Positions 1 through 9,089 of a stretch of DNA of 64,000 nt are shown piece after piece. A program made the position numbers and the translations under genes. The notes beneath the pieces are model-generated. The model was given only the letters and a program-made list of their open reading frames with translations. It was not told the origin of the DNA and searched no databases. Source of the DNA: Stenotrophomonas sp. MYb238 (GTDB taxonomy: Bacteria > Pseudomonadota > Gammaproteobacteria > Xanthomonadales > Xanthomonadaceae); NCBI RefSeq assembly GCF_009496535.1, contig NZ_WIDL01000008.1:89490-153489 (forward strand). The letters run 5' to 3'. Position 1 is the stretch's first letter; each line of letters opens with the position of its first letter.

Positions 1-45
1 ACGCGGCGCCCATTTCGCGGACAATCGAGGCCTGTCCTCTCCACC

Positions 46-714
46 ATGCCCATGCCCAGCCTGCTGATCGCCGACGACCATCCGCTGTTCCGCGCCGCGC
101 TGCGCCAGGCCGCGGGCGAGGCGGTGGCCGGCCTGCAGGTGCGCGAGGCCGAATCGCTGGACGGCGTGCTGGCCGCGCTGGACGCCGCGCCCGAGACCGA
201 CCTGATCCTGCTCGACCTGCACATGCCCGGCAATCATGGACTGGCCGGGCTGGCGGCGATCCGCGCCCAGCACCCGGGCGTGGCGGTGATCGTGGTCTCG
301 GCCAACGACGACCCGCGCGTGGTGCGGCGCGCGCTCGACCACGGCGCCGCCGGCTACCTGCCCAAGAGTTCCGGACTGAACGAACTGCGCGAGGCGATCC
401 GCAGCGTGATGGCCTGCGAACAGTGGCTGCCGGCCTCGCTGCGCGCGGCGGTGGCGCGCGCGCAGTCCTCCAGCCACGATAGCGAACTGGCCGCGCGCCT
501 GGCCAGCCTGTCGCCGCAGCAGTTCCGGGTGCTGGCGCTGGTCGCCGAAGGCCTGCTCAACAAGCAGATCGCCGACCGCCTGGACGTGCAGGAACGCACG
601 GTCAAGGCGCACCTGTCGGCGATCTTCGAACGGCTGGGCGTGCGCAACCGCACCCAGGCCAGCGTGGTGCTGCGCGAACTGGAACTGAGCGACCCGGCCA
701 AGCAGGCCGTGTAG
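46..714 (+). CDS. LuxR/NarL-family response regulator (CrbR/ErdR-like)
   Basis: Cytoplasmic DNA-binding response regulator of 222 residues, the usual NarL/FixJ length. The receiver domain spans about residues 5-125. It has an acidic pair near residues 10-11, the phospho-acceptor Asp at about 57 in LILLDLHMPG, and the conserved Lys in GYLPKSS. A LuxR helix-turn-helix follows at about 150-212 (LSPQQFRVLALVAEGLLNKQIA). The likely partner is the SLC5-fused hybrid kinase whose gene starts at 6239 on the other strand. In Vibrio and Pseudomonas such pairs (CrbS/CrbR, MxtR/ErdR) switch on acetyl-CoA synthetase, and acs could lie just left of the window. That pathway assignment is inferred from the domain pairing. 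An alternative start two codons downstream (ATG at 52) is equally plausible, and no clear ribosome site is visible. Confidence 0.85.
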   Translation: MPMPSLLIADDHPLFRAALRQAAGEAVAGLQVREAESLDGVLAALDAAPETDLILLDLHMPGNHGLAGLAAIRAQHPGVAVIVVSANDDPRVVRRALDHGAAGYLPKSSGLNELREAIRSVMACEQWLPASLRAAVARAQSSSHDSELAARLASLSPQQFRVLALVAEGLLNKQIADRLDVQERTVKAHLSAIFERLGVRNRTQASVVLRELELSDPAKQAV

Positions 715-724
715 GAAACGCGGA

Positions 725-1147
725 TCAGCGCCCGCGCAGCAGGCGGTGCAGCACCATGCCCGCCAGCATCGCCGGCACGAACCACAGCACTTCCGGCGAC
801 AGCACGCCCAGGCCCACCAGCGCCGGTCCCGGGCAATAGCCCGCCAGCCCCCAGCCGATGCCGAACACGCCCGCGCCGACCAGCAGGCGGGCGTCGACGC
901 TGCGCAGCTGCGATACCTGGAACCGTTCGGCCAACAGCGGCGCCGGGCACCGCAGCACGAAGCGGAACAGCAGCATCGTGGTGCCTACCGCGCCGCCCAG
1001 CACGAACAGCAGCGTCGGATCGAACGCGCCGGCCACGTCCAGGAAACCGAGGATGCGCAGCGGGTCGGTCATGCCCGACACCGCCAGCCCCAGGCCGAAC
1101 AACGCACCGGCCAGCAACGCCGCCAACAAGGTCCTGATGCCGCTCAT
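725..1147 (-). CDS. DUF6691/YeeE-YedE half-transporter protein
   Basis: Inner-membrane protein of 140 residues with about four hydrophobic segments, matching the DUF6691 branch of the YeeE/YedE (TsuA-like) family that moves reduced sulfur compounds such as thiosulfate. Visible family marks are [20 protein letters not shown] near the start and [19 protein letters not shown] near residues 96-115, with the conserved Cys in GYCPGPA. Its ATG overlaps the stop of the upstream YeeE gene (ATGA, 1144-1147), so the two half-size proteins are translationally coupled and probably act together. It is the last gene of the sulfide cassette behind the Blh dioxygenase. Transport direction and substrate cannot be read from sequence. 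Confidence 0.85.
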   Translation of the reverse strand: MSGIRTLLAALLAGALFGLGLAVSGMTDPLRILGFLDVAGAFDPTLLFVLGGAVGTTMLLFRFVLRCPAPLLAERFQVSQLRSVDARLLVGAGVFGIGWGLAGYCPGPALVGLGVLSPEVLWFVPAMLAGMVLHRLLRGR

Positions 1148-1557
1148 GCCCCATGCCTCACGACCCAGGTGGTGGCGACCGCCGTCGCCATGAATACCAG
1201 CACCGCCGCCAGCGAGCGCGGCGACAACCGCCCCAGTCCGCACACGCCATGGCCGCTGGTGCAGCCATTGCCCATGCGCGTGCCGAAGCCGACCAGCAAC
1301 CCGGCGGCCACCAGCAGGGCCGGCGGAAAGCCCTGCCGCGGCGCATACGCGCCCGGCACCCACCACAGCCACGCCGCGCCGGCCACGACCAGACCCAGCA
1401 GGAACGCCGCCCGCCACGCCACTTCGCTGCGCTGCGGCAGCAGTACGCCGCCGACGATGCCGCTGATGCCGGCGATGCGTCCGTTCAACCACAGCAGCAG
1501 CGTCGCCGCCAGGCCGATCAGCACGCCGCCGGCCAGGGCGGCGGGCCAGGCACTCAT
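1144..1557 (-). CDS. YeeE/YedE family sulfur-transport membrane protein
   Basis: Inner-membrane protein of 137 residues with about four transmembrane segments. It carries the family signature [20 protein letters not shown] at about residues 90-109, whose cysteines are the ones thought to relay reduced sulfur in YeeE/TsuA transporters. The partner half is the DUF6691 gene directly downstream. Its ATG at 1555-1557 overlaps the stop of the metallo-beta-lactamase-fold gene upstream. In Xylella and Agrobacterium the equivalent pair belongs to the BigR regulon that clears hydrogen sulfide. Function in sulfite or thiosulfate movement is inferred from that context. Confidence 0.88.
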   Translation of the reverse strand: MSAWPAALAGGVLIGLAATLLLWLNGRIAGISGIVGGVLLPQRSEVAWRAAFLLGLVVAGAAWLWWVPGAYAPRQGFPPALLVAAGLLVGFGTRMGNGCTSGHGVCGLGRLSPRSLAAVLVFMATAVATTWVVRHGA

Positions 1558-2444
1558 CGCGCGCCGCCCAGCTGGTCAAGCGGCAGGCGGAAGTAGCGGA
1601 TGCCGTTGGCGTCCGGTTCCGGCAGGCGCCCGCCGCGAATGTTGACCTGCAGCGCCGGCAGGATCAGCCGCGGCACCGGCAGCGTCGCGTCGCGCTGCAC
1701 GCGCTTGTGCACGAACGCCGCCTCGTCGACGCCGTCCATCAGGTGCGGGTTGTTTTCCTTCTGCTCGTCGATGCGGGTCTGCGGCAATGCGTCGCGGCGG
1801 TCGCCGGGATAGTCGTGGCACAGGAACAGGCGCGTGTCCTCCGGCAGCGCGAGGATCTTCTGGATGGAGGCATACAGCCGGTGCGCGTCGCCGCCGGGGA
1901 AGTCGGTGCGCGCGGTACCGGTATCGGTGGCGAACAAGGTGTCGCCGATGAAGGCGGCATCGCCGATCACGTAGGTCAGGCTGTCGTCGGTATGGCCGGG
2001 CGTGGCGATCACCCGCGCGTCCAGCGTGCCGATGCGGAAGCGGTCGCCATCGACGAACAGGCGGTCGAACTGGCGGCCGTCGGCGACGAACTCCTCGCCC
2101 AGCCCGAACAGCGCCTTGAAGCGCTCCTGCACCTGGACGATGCCGCGCCCGATCGCCACCGGCGCATGCAGGATGTCGGCCAGGTAGCCGGCGGCGCTGA
2201 GATGATCGGCGTGCGCATGGGTTTCCAGGATCCACTCCACCCTCAGCTGGCGTTCGCGCACGAAGGCCAGCAGCGCGTCGGCCGAGGCGGTGCCGATGCG
2301 CGCGCCGGCCGGCTCGTAGTCCAGCACCGGGTCGATGATCGCCGCCGAACCCGCCAGTTCGTCGTACACGACATAGCTGAAGGTTCCGGTGTCCTTGTCG
2401 AAGAAGGCTTCGACCCGGGGGGAAGACTGTGGAATCCGGTGCAT
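1554..2444 (-). CDS. blh: Blh-type MBL-fold persulfide dioxygenase
   Basis: Metallo-beta-lactamase-fold hydrolase of 296 residues, of the Blh/ETHE1-like group that oxidises glutathione persulfide to sulfite during sulfide detoxification. The iron-binding [10 protein letters not shown] motif lies at about residues 73-82. Further metal ligands sit in [12 protein letters not shown] and in [12 protein letters not shown], and LFLCHDYPG is near residue 208. It is the first gene of a three-gene operon with two YeeE-type transporters and is divergent from a BigR-like repressor, with a palindromic operator between them. I chose ATG at 2444, preceded by AGGG about ten bases upstream. An in-frame GTG at 2453 would add three residues. 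Assignment rests on motifs plus the Xylella-type BigR context. Confidence 0.88.
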   Translation of the reverse strand: MHRIPQSSPRVEAFFDKDTGTFSYVVYDELAGSAAIIDPVLDYEPAGARIGTASADALLAFVRERQLRVEWILETHAHADHLSAAGYLADILHAPVAIGRGIVQVQERFKALFGLGEEFVADGRQFDRLFVDGDRFRIGTLDARVIATPGHTDDSLTYVIGDAAFIGDTLFATDTGTARTDFPGGDAHRLYASIQKILALPEDTRLFLCHDYPGDRRDALPQTRIDEQKENNPHLMDGVDEAAFVHKRVQRDATLPVPRLILPALQVNIRGGRLPEPDANGIRYFRLPLDQLGGAR

Positions 2445-2463
2445 GGGAATCACCGCCCTGTAA

Positions 2464-2479
2464 TTTAGAATTTTCTAAA
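2464..2479. promoter_or_regulatory. Palindromic operator, probable BigR site
   Basis: A perfect inverted repeat, TTTAGAA-TT-TTCTAAA, lies in the AT-rich gap between the divergent blh and bigR genes. It overlaps likely -10 elements for both (TAAACT at 2481-2486 on the plus strand; TAAATT on the minus strand at 2462-2467). BigR repressors of Xylella and Agrobacterium bind AT-rich palindromes in just this position and release them when their two cysteines form a disulfide. Binding here is inferred from position and symmetry. Confidence 0.8.
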
Positions 2480-2525
2480 CTAAACTCTCCCCGTGCAAAC
2501 CACAAGTCTCCGCCCGGCACCGACC

Positions 2526-2858
2526 ATGAACACGTCCGACCTGGACATCGCGCAGATGCAGGCCCATGCCGAACAGGCCGCGCAGCTGCTCAAGGCCATC
2601 GCTCACCCGGCGCGGCTGCGCGTGCTCTGCCGGCTGGTGGAAGGCGAGGCGTCGGTGGGCGAACTGCAGGCCGGCGTCGGGCTGTCGATGTCGGCGCTGT
2701 CGCAGCACCTGGCGGTGATGCGCGAGACCGGGCTGGTGACCACGCGGCGCGAGGCGCAGACCATTTTCTACGCGCTCGCCGACAGCCCCGCGCTAGGCGT
2801 GATTCAGGCGCTGCACGAGGCCTACTGCGGCAAACGCAAGCGCGGGCGCGCGGCGTAG
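2526..2858 (+). CDS. bigR: ArsR/SmtB-family sulfide-responsive repressor (BigR-like)
   Basis: Winged-helix transcriptional repressor of 110 residues. The helix-turn-helix covers about residues 40-75 (GEASVGELQAGVGLSMSALS) followed by a beta wing (TTRREAQTIFYALA). Two cysteines, Cys35 in LRVLCRL and Cys101 in EAYCGK, are 66 residues apart, the same separation as the redox pair Cys42/Cys108 described for Xylella BigR. This argues for persulfide or disulfide sensing rather than metal sensing. The gene is divergent from blh-yeeE-yeeE across a palindromic operator, so it should repress both directions. ATG at 2526 was chosen; an in-frame GTG at 2493 would sit almost on the predicted transcription start. 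Confidence 0.9.
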   Translation: MNTSDLDIAQMQAHAEQAAQLLKAIAHPARLRVLCRLVEGEASVGELQAGVGLSMSALSQHLAVMRETGLVTTRREAQTIFYALADSPALGVIQALHEAYCGKRKRGRAA

Positions 2859-2873
2859 ACGGGAAAACCGCCG

Positions 2874-5800
2874 CTACGGCGATGGCGCCTGCGCTACCGC
2901 GCGCGCGGCCAACAGCCGGTCCATGATCGACTTCAGCGCCAGGGGGCGCACCGGCTTGTGCAGCAGGGTCAGGCCCTGCTCCAGCACTTCCCGGCGCGTG
3001 GCCAGGCTGTCGTCGGCGCTGAGGATCAGGGTCGGCCGCGGGCCGAAACGTTCGCCCAGCCGCGCCTGCAGCGCGGTGCCGGTGTCGCCGTCGTCCAGGT
3101 TGTAGTCGAACAGCCACAGCGCCGCCGGCGCGGCCTGCATCGCAGCGACCGCGTCCGCCTCGGCCGACGCCTCGGCGACGGCGTAGCCCCAGCCGCGCAG
3201 CAGCGCCGCCAGGCCGGCCAGTGCCGCCGGATCGTTGTCCACGACCAGCACGCCAATCGCCTCCCGTGCCTCGGCCGTCCTGCCCTTCACCGGCGCCGCC
3301 GGGGCCGCCGCGGGCAGCGCCGGCGTCGAAACCACGCCCACCGCCACCGAGAACACGGTGCCGCGCCCCGGTTCGCTGCGCAGCCGCAACGGCGCGTCCA
3401 GCAGGCCGGCGATGCGGTCGGCGATCGCCAGGCCCAGGCCCAGTCCCTGCCCGCCGCTGTCCTCGCCGCGCCGGAACTCCTCGAAGATGCGCCGCTGCTC
3501 GCCCTTGGCGATGCCCGGCCCGGTGTCGTGCACCTCGATGCGCAACCGCCCGCCGTCGCGGCGTACGCCCAGCAGCACGCCGCCGCGCGCGGTGTAGCGC
3601 ACCGCATTGGCCAGGAAGTTCTGCAGCACGCGCCGCAGCAGCTGCGGGTCGCTGTCCACCCAGGCGCGGGTCGGCACGTAGCGGAAGGCAAGCCCGCGCG
3701 CCGCGGCCAGCGCACGGAATTCCGACGCGAGCGGGTCGAGCACTTCGGCCAGCGGCATGGCGCGTGGCTGCGGCACCAGCCCGCCGGCTTCCAGCCGCGA
3801 CATGTCGAACAGGCCGGTCAGCAGCTGCGTGGTCGAATCCAGCGCGCCGTGGATCTGCGCCACCGCCTGCCGCTGCGCCGGCGCCTCCACCTGCTGGGCC
3901 AGGGTGTCGGTGAACAGGTGCGCGGCGTGCAGCGGCTGCAGCAGGTCGTGGCCGATGGCCGCCAGGAAACGGCTCTTGGCGTCGTTGGCGCGCTCGGCCT
4001 CGCGCTTTGCCGACTCCAGCAGCGCGGTGCGCTCGCCCACGCGCTGCTCCAGCGTCTCGTTGCTGCGCATCAGCTCCTGCTCGGTGCGGCGGAACTCGGT
4101 GACGTCGGTGAAGGTGGCGACGAAGCCGCCGCCGGGCATCGGGTTGCCGCGGATCTCGACGATGCGGCCGTCCGGGAATACGCGCTCGGTCAGGTGCGCG
4201 GTGCCGGCGCGCATGAACGCCAGGCGCCGGTCCACCGCGCGCTCGCCGCTGCCGCGCTGGGGCATCGCCTGCAGCGCCCAGCGGGTCAGGTCCACGATCG
4301 GCCGGCCGACCTGTAGCAACTCGTCGGGAAAACCGAACAACTGCGCATAGGGGCGGTTCCACGCCACCAGCCGCTGCTCGCGGTCGATCACGCTGATGCC
4401 CTGGCTCATGTTCTGCAGCGCGGCCTGCAGCACCTGCTGGTTGAAGCGCAGGTCCAGCGCGGCCTCGCTGACGATGGCCGCGACCGTGGCCAGTTCGCCG
4501 CTCTGGCGGCGCGCGGCGTCCAGCAGCAGCCGCGCCGAGGCGGCGCCGAGCACCGCGGACAGCTCGCGCTCGACGCTGGCCTCGATCGCCGCCGGCACCG
4601 GTCCCTGCCGCGGCGCATCGGCGAGCAGGCGCTGCACCTTCTCCCAGGGCAGGAAGCGGCGGCCGGCGTCGCGCAGCGCGTCGGCATCGAGATTGCGGCG
4701 GGTACGGTCGGGCGTATCGCGCCGCCAGACCATCGCCAGCAGGGTCACCGCCGTGCCGACGAACAGGCTGGCGCCGACCGCGCGCCCCAGCGGGCTCCAG
4801 CCGGTCAGGCCGAACAGCGCCTGCGGCGCCAGCCAGCGCCAGCCCAGCGGTCCCTCGGCCAGCCAGGCCGGCACCCGGCCGCCGCTTTCCAGCAGCGTCG
4901 GCAGCAGCAGCACCCAGGCCCAGGTGGCGAAACCGGCCAGCACCCCGGCGATGGCCGCGCGCGGTGGCGTCTGCGGCCGCCAGATCGCGAAGCCCAGTAC
5001 CGGCACCAGCGTGGCCATCGCCGAGAACGAGATCGCGCCGATGTCGGCCAGCACGTTGCCGCCGCCGATCGAACGGCTGTACGCCCAGGCCAGCAGCATG
5101 ATCGCGCAGATGCCGGCGCGGCGCAGCCACACCAGCTCGCGGCGGTGGTCGCCGCCGGCGCGCGCCCAGGTGCTGCGCAGCAGGCCCGGCGCGAACCAGT
5201 GGTTGCCGATCATCAGGCTCAGGGTCAGGGTGCTGACCACCACCATGCCGGTGGCCGCGCTCAGCCCGCCGAGGAAGGCGAACAGCGCCACCCCGGTATG
5301 CCCGGCCGAGAACGGCAGCGCCAGCGTGTACATGTCGCTGGGCACGCTGTTGCCCAGCAGCGCGCTGCCGGCGCGCGCCAGCGGCAGGATCGGCAGCGCG
5401 ATCAGTAGCAGGTACAGCGGAAACAGCCAGCGCGAGGTGCGGATGTCGGCCGGGTCGCGGCACTCGACCACGCCGACGTGGAACTGGTGCGGCAGCAGGA
5501 ACATCGCCAGCGCGCCGAGCAGCACCAGCGGCACGAAGCCGCCGGCCGGCGCCTCCGCCGCGGGCGCGGGCGGCGGCATCGCCACCCCGTCCAGCCCGAA
5601 CCAGACGAAGGCGCCCAGCGCCAGCATCGCACCAAGCTTGAACAGCGATTCGGCGGCCATCGCCAGCACCAGCCCGCGGTTGTGCTCGGACACGTCGGCG
5701 CGGCGCGCGCCGAACAGCATCGCGAACAGCGCCATCGCCAGCGCTACGTACAGCGCACTGTCGCGCCACGGCGCCGCGTCCTGCGCCGCCTCGGCCGAAC

Positions 5801-6239
5801 GCTGCGTGAGCATGCCGAAGCTCATCGCCACCGCCTTGAGCTGCAGCGCGATGTAGGGGATCAGCCCGAGCGCGGCGATCAGCGTCACCGTCGCCGCCAG
5901 CCAGGCGTCGCGCCCCAGCCGCGCGGCGATCAGGTCGGCCAGCGAGGTGGCGTTGGTCTCGCGCGCCAGCCGCACCAGCCGCACCATCATGCCGATGGCC
6001 AGCGCATAGAACAGGATCGCGCCGACGAAGGTCGGCGGCAGCGGCCAGCCGTAGCGCGCGGCCTGGGTCACCGTGCCGTAGAACGTCCACGAAGTGCAGT
6101 GCACCGCCAGCGACAGCGCATAGACATGGCGCCAGTGACGCGCGAACACCGCCGGCCGGCGCTCGCCGTACAGCGCGACGCCGAACATCAGCACCAGCCA
6201 GGCCACCCCGGCCAGTGCCACCGTCACCAGACTCAGCAT
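2874..6239 (-). CDS. SLC5-fused hybrid sensor histidine kinase (CrbS/MxtR-like)
   Basis: Inner-membrane hybrid kinase of 1121 residues. The first ~500 residues form about 13 membrane segments resembling a sodium/solute symporter (SLC5) domain. A PAS domain follows at about 580-700 (GISVIDREQRLVAWNRPYAQ) with a coiled linker. The HisKA box has His in FLAAIGHDLLQPLHAA near 755, and the ATPase has N and G boxes NFLANAVRYT, GPGIAK and GLGLGLAIAD. A C-terminal receiver has Asp in LWLFDYNLDD and Lys in LLHKPVRP. This architecture matches CrbS of Vibrio and MxtR of Pseudomonas, which govern acetate use with a LuxR-type partner; a matching regulator is at 46-714. The ATG at 6239 was preferred over an upstream one at 6305, which adds a charged stretch before the first membrane segment. 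Confidence 0.88.
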   Translation of the reverse strand: MLSLVTVALAGVAWLVLMFGVALYGERRPAVFARHWRHVYALSLAVHCTSWTFYGTVTQAARYGWPLPPTFVGAILFYALAIGMMVRLVRLARETNATSLADLIAARLGRDAWLAATVTLIAALGLIPYIALQLKAVAMSFGMLTQRSAEAAQDAAPWRDSALYVALAMALFAMLFGARRADVSEHNRGLVLAMAAESLFKLGAMLALGAFVWFGLDGVAMPPPAPAAEAPAGGFVPLVLLGALAMFLLPHQFHVGVVECRDPADIRTSRWLFPLYLLLIALPILPLARAGSALLGNSVPSDMYTLALPFSAGHTGVALFAFLGGLSAATGMVVVSTLTLSLMIGNHWFAPGLLRSTWARAGGDHRRELVWLRRAGICAIMLLAWAYSRSIGGGNVLADIGAISFSAMATLVPVLGFAIWRPQTPPRAAIAGVLAGFATWAWVLLLPTLLESGGRVPAWLAEGPLGWRWLAPQALFGLTGWSPLGRAVGASLFVGTAVTLLAMVWRRDTPDRTRRNLDADALRDAGRRFLPWEKVQRLLADAPRQGPVPAAIEASVERELSAVLGAASARLLLDAARRQSGELATVAAIVSEAALDLRFNQQVLQAALQNMSQGISVIDREQRLVAWNRPYAQLFGFPDELLQVGRPIVDLTRWALQAMPQRGSGERAVDRRLAFMRAGTAHLTERVFPDGRIVEIRGNPMPGGGFVATFTDVTEFRRTEQELMRSNETLEQRVGERTALLESAKREAERANDAKSRFLAAIGHDLLQPLHAAHLFTDTLAQQVEAPAQRQAVAQIHGALDSTTQLLTGLFDMSRLEAGGLVPQPRAMPLAEVLDPLASEFRALAAARGLAFRYVPTRAWVDSDPQLLRRVLQNFLANAVRYTARGGVLLGVRRDGGRLRIEVHDTGPGIAKGEQRRIFEEFRRGEDSGGQGLGLGLAIADRIAGLLDAPLRLRSEPGRGTVFSVAVGVVSTPALPAAAPAAPVKGRTAEAREAIGVLVVDNDPAALAGLAALLRGWGYAVAEASAEADAVAAMQAAPAALWLFDYNLDDGDTGTALQARLGERFGPRPTLILSADDSLATRREVLEQGLTLLHKPVRPLALKSIMDRLLAARAVAQAPSP

Positions 6240-6320
6240 GCGTATGGGTTCCCCGTGTGCATGGCGGGCAGGATACGGCGCGCGGCAAGCGCAGCGGAAC
6301 CACACTGCGCACCGGTCCCT

Positions 6321-6720
6321 GTAGGAGCGGCTTCAGCCGCGATGAAGCATTCCCGATGAACCACCACGCACGCCAAGGCGGCAAGCAAAGAGGAACCGCA
6401 CAACGCACCCGCTCCCGTAGGAGCGGCTTCAGCCGCGATGGCGCATTCCCGACGAACCACCACGCACGCCAAGGCAGCAAGCGCAGAGGAACCGCACAAC
6501 GCACCCGCTCCCGTAAGAGCGGCTTCAGCCGTGATGGAGCATTCCTGATGAACCACCACACACGCCAAGGCAGCAAGCGCAGCGGAACCACACAGCGCAC
6601 CAGCCCCCGTAGGAGCGGCTTCAGCCGCGATAGGGCATTCCCGATGAATCACCACGCACGCCAGCAAAGCTGTCTCCAGCAATTTCAGAAAAGCCCCTTC
6701 GCGGCTGAAGCCGCTCCTAC
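6321..6720. repeat. 96-bp tandem array of GTAG REP hairpins
   Basis: Four direct copies of a REP element starting GTAGGAGCGGCTTCAGCCGC begin at 6321, 6417, 6513 and 6609, exactly 96 bases apart. The intervening 70-odd bases are also repeated with minor changes (third copy GTAAGAG...GCCGTG). An inverted copy closes the array at 6699-6720. Each element folds as GCGGCT-TC-AGCCGC. The GTAG 5' end is the hallmark of REPs handled by RAYT (TnpA-REP) transposases in Stenotrophomonas (SMAG elements) and relatives. The array lies between the start of the kinase gene and the terminator of the TonB receptor, so it is outside genes. Because 96 is a multiple of three, it produces a spurious open frame. Confidence 0.92.
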
Positions 6721-6790
6721 GGGATCGTGCGAGGACGACGGGAAGGACGTGATCCATGGCAGAACCGCACGAACGGCGGCGCACGCCATG

Positions 6791-6822
6791 AAAAACCCTC
6801 CCTGCGGAAGCAGGGAGGGTTT
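6791..6822 (-). terminator. Rho-independent terminator of the TonB receptor gene
   Basis: A perfect 13-bp stem (AAACCCTCCCTGC pairing with GCAGGGAGGGTTT) with a GGAA loop on the plus strand. Read on the minus strand it is followed by a run of five T. It lies 27 bases past the stop of the receptor gene. Confidence 0.9.
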
Positions 6823-6848
6823 GGATCCACGACCGGAGAGCCTGCACC

Positions 6849-9089
6849 TCAGAAGTTGTAGCGCAGCGACACGTACCAGTTGCGCGGCAGGCCGTAGTAG
6901 GCGGTCTGGATGTTGCCCACGCTGGCGAACTCCTGGCCTTCGGTCTTGTACTGCTTGTCGGTCAGGTTGCGCACGCCGGCGCGCACCTGCCAGGCCAGCT
7001 GCGGCGAATCCCACACGCCGTACACGCCCAGCAGGGTGTAGGCGTCCTGGCTCAGCACGTCGCGGTTGTCCACGCTCAGCCAGGTCTTGCCACGGTAGGA
7101 GACATCGCCGCCGAAGGTCAGCGCGCCGCTGTCGCCCAGCGCGAACACGTGCTGCAGCGCCACCCGCGCGGTCCAGTCCGGCGAGAACGGCACGTGGTCG
7201 TGGTTCACGTTCGGATCGAAGCCCGGGTAGGACGGATCCAGGCGGAAGTCCTCGAACCGGTCGTACCTGGCATCCATCCAGCCGACCTGCGCGCTCAGCG
7301 TGGTGGCCTCGCCCAGCAGCGCGCTGCCTTCCAGCTCGATGCCCTTGATGTTGAGCTTGGCCGCGTTGAGCACCGGGAAGGTGCCCACGTCCTGCGAGAC
7401 GCGCGCCTGGAAGTCGCTGTAGTTGCTGTAGAAGGCCGCCGCGCTGCCGCGGAAGCGGTGGTCGGCCGAGCTGCCCTTCAGGCCCAGCTCGTAGGTCCAT
7501 ACGTATTCCGGATCGAACTTGGCGTGCTGGGTGTCGTAGACGGTGTTGGCGCGGCCGTTGAAGCCGCCGGACTTGAAGCCGCGGTTGGCCGACACGTAGC
7601 CCATCAGGTTGTCGCCGAATGCCTTCTGCAGGCTGACCGACGGCGTCACCGCGGTCCAAGAGGCATTGGCGGCGAAGGCCACGGTTTCGTTCAGCGCGGA
7701 GAACGGCGCGCCCCAGAAGGTGCTGGTGGAACGGTCGTAGTCCTTCTTGTCCTTGGTCCAGCGCACGCCGGCGGCCACGGTCCAGCTCGGCACGAACTCC
7801 CAGTTGAGGTGGGCGAAGGCGGCATTGGAGGTGGTGGTCAGGTCGTCGTCGATGGTGCGCAGGAACGGCACCTTCGCGCCCAGGAACGAGAACAGGTCGT
7901 CGGCGTAGGCCTCCTGGTACGACGGCACGTTCTCCTTCATGTAGTACGCGCCGAAGGTGGCGTGCAGGTTGGAGCCGTTGTCGTAGTGCAGCTGGAATTC
8001 CTGGCTGGTCTGGTCCTGGTCCAGCGCCACCAGCACGTCACCCAGCTCGTATTGGGAAGCGTCGATGTCGATGTACGACTCGGTCTTCAGCTTGCGGTAG
8101 GAAGTGATGCTCTTCAGCGTCCACTGCCCGTTGATGTCCCAGTCCATCGCCAGCGAGGCGCCGGAGTGCTTCAGGGACTGGCCCTGGCCATCGTCGAAGG
8201 ACGTGCGCGCGCGGCGGTTCCATTCGCCGGTCTGGCCGGGCTGCAGCACGATCACGCCCGCCGGGGCAAGGCTGGTCTGGCGCAGGGCGGCCATCGGCCG
8301 GCCCATGGTCAGCGCGGCGTCCTGCTTGGTGGTGTCCACGCTCAGGGTGGCGCGGAAGTTGTCGGTCGGGTTCAGCGCCAGCTTGAAACGCAGCGCCTCG
8401 GTGTCGTCGTCGTTGTAGCGCCTGCCGGTGTCGGCGTCCTTCACGTAGCCATCGTTGGTGATCTTGGCGCCGGCGATGCTGGCCGCGACGGTGTCGCTGA
8501 GCTTGCCGGACACGTAGAAGCGGCCTTCCAGGCGGCCGTAGTCGCCGGCGGTGACTTCCACCGCGCCGCCCTCGTTGTCGAACGGGTTCTTGGTGGTCAG
8601 CTTGATCGCGCCGCCGGTGGAGTTCTTGCCGTACAGCGTGCCCTGCGGGCCGCGCAGCACTTCCAGCTGCTGGATGTCGAACAGCGAGAACAGCGCGCCG
8701 TTGATGCGCGAGTAGTAGACGTCGTCCACGTACATGCCCACGCCCGGGTCGAAGGTCTGCAGCGCGTCCGGCTGGCCGATGCCGCGGATGAACACGTTGA
8801 CGCTGTTGGCCGAGCCGCGGCCCTGGGCGATGTTCATGTTCGGCACCGCGCCCTGCAGGCCTTCCACGGTGGACGCCTGCAGATCCCGGATCTGTTCCTC
8901 GCCGAAGGCCGACACCGCCACCGGCACGTCCTGGATGGACTCGGTGCGGCGGCGCGCGGTCACGGTGACTTCATCCAGCTGGGTGGCCTGCGGCTGGCCG
9001 GCCGGCTGCGGCTGTTCCTGGGCCTGCACGAACGCGGCCGGTGCCAGCAACGCACAGCCCACGGCCATGCTCAGATACTTGCGCTTCAT
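6849..9089 (-). CDS. TonB-dependent outer-membrane receptor
   Basis: Outer-membrane active transporter of 746 residues. A signal peptide (about residues 1-23, ending FVQAQ) precedes a TonB box (DEVTVTA, about 39-45). A plug domain spans about 50-160 (VPVAVSAFGEEQIRDLQAST; RGPQGTLYGKNSTGGAIKL). The 22-strand barrel ends in the aromatic signature LRYNF. The sequence resembles the broad pesticin/ferric-siderophore-type receptor group rather than a sugar-specific subfamily, so the substrate is not identified. It is divergent from a GntP-type permease with a 162-base gap, which may make the two a transport pair for an organic acid; that is only context. It has its own terminator at 6791-6822. Confidence 0.9.
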   Translation of the reverse strand: MKRKYLSMAVGCALLAPAAFVQAQEQPQPAGQPQATQLDEVTVTARRRTESIQDVPVAVSAFGEEQIRDLQASTVEGLQGAVPNMNIAQGRGSANSVNVFIRGIGQPDALQTFDPGVGMYVDDVYYSRINGALFSLFDIQQLEVLRGPQGTLYGKNSTGGAIKLTTKNPFDNEGGAVEVTAGDYGRLEGRFYVSGKLSDTVAASIAGAKITNDGYVKDADTGRRYNDDDTEALRFKLALNPTDNFRATLSVDTTKQDAALTMGRPMAALRQTSLAPAGVIVLQPGQTGEWNRRARTSFDDGQGQSLKHSGASLAMDWDINGQWTLKSITSYRKLKTESYIDIDASQYELGDVLVALDQDQTSQEFQLHYDNGSNLHATFGAYYMKENVPSYQEAYADDLFSFLGAKVPFLRTIDDDLTTTSNAAFAHLNWEFVPSWTVAAGVRWTKDKKDYDRSTSTFWGAPFSALNETVAFAANASWTAVTPSVSLQKAFGDNLMGYVSANRGFKSGGFNGRANTVYDTQHAKFDPEYVWTYELGLKGSSADHRFRGSAAAFYSNYSDFQARVSQDVGTFPVLNAAKLNIKGIELEGSALLGEATTLSAQVGWMDARYDRFEDFRLDPSYPGFDPNVNHDHVPFSPDWTARVALQHVFALGDSGALTFGGDVSYRGKTWLSVDNRDVLSQDAYTLLGVYGVWDSPQLAWQVRAGVRNLTDKQYKTEGQEFASVGNIQTAYYGLPRNWYVSLRYNF

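Noticed and set aside
2590-6600. 1336-codon minus-strand frame over the kinase
   Set aside because: Arg/Ala/Gly-rich shadow of the true kinase frame in high-GC DNA; the kinase frame has every expected motif.
6215-7348. Long plus-strand open frame with a repeating 32-residue peptide (SGFSRDGAFPTNHHARQG type)
   Set aside because: It is a translation of the 96-bp REP array and then runs antisense through the TonB receptor. The repeat length happens to be a multiple of three; there is no start context or conserved product.
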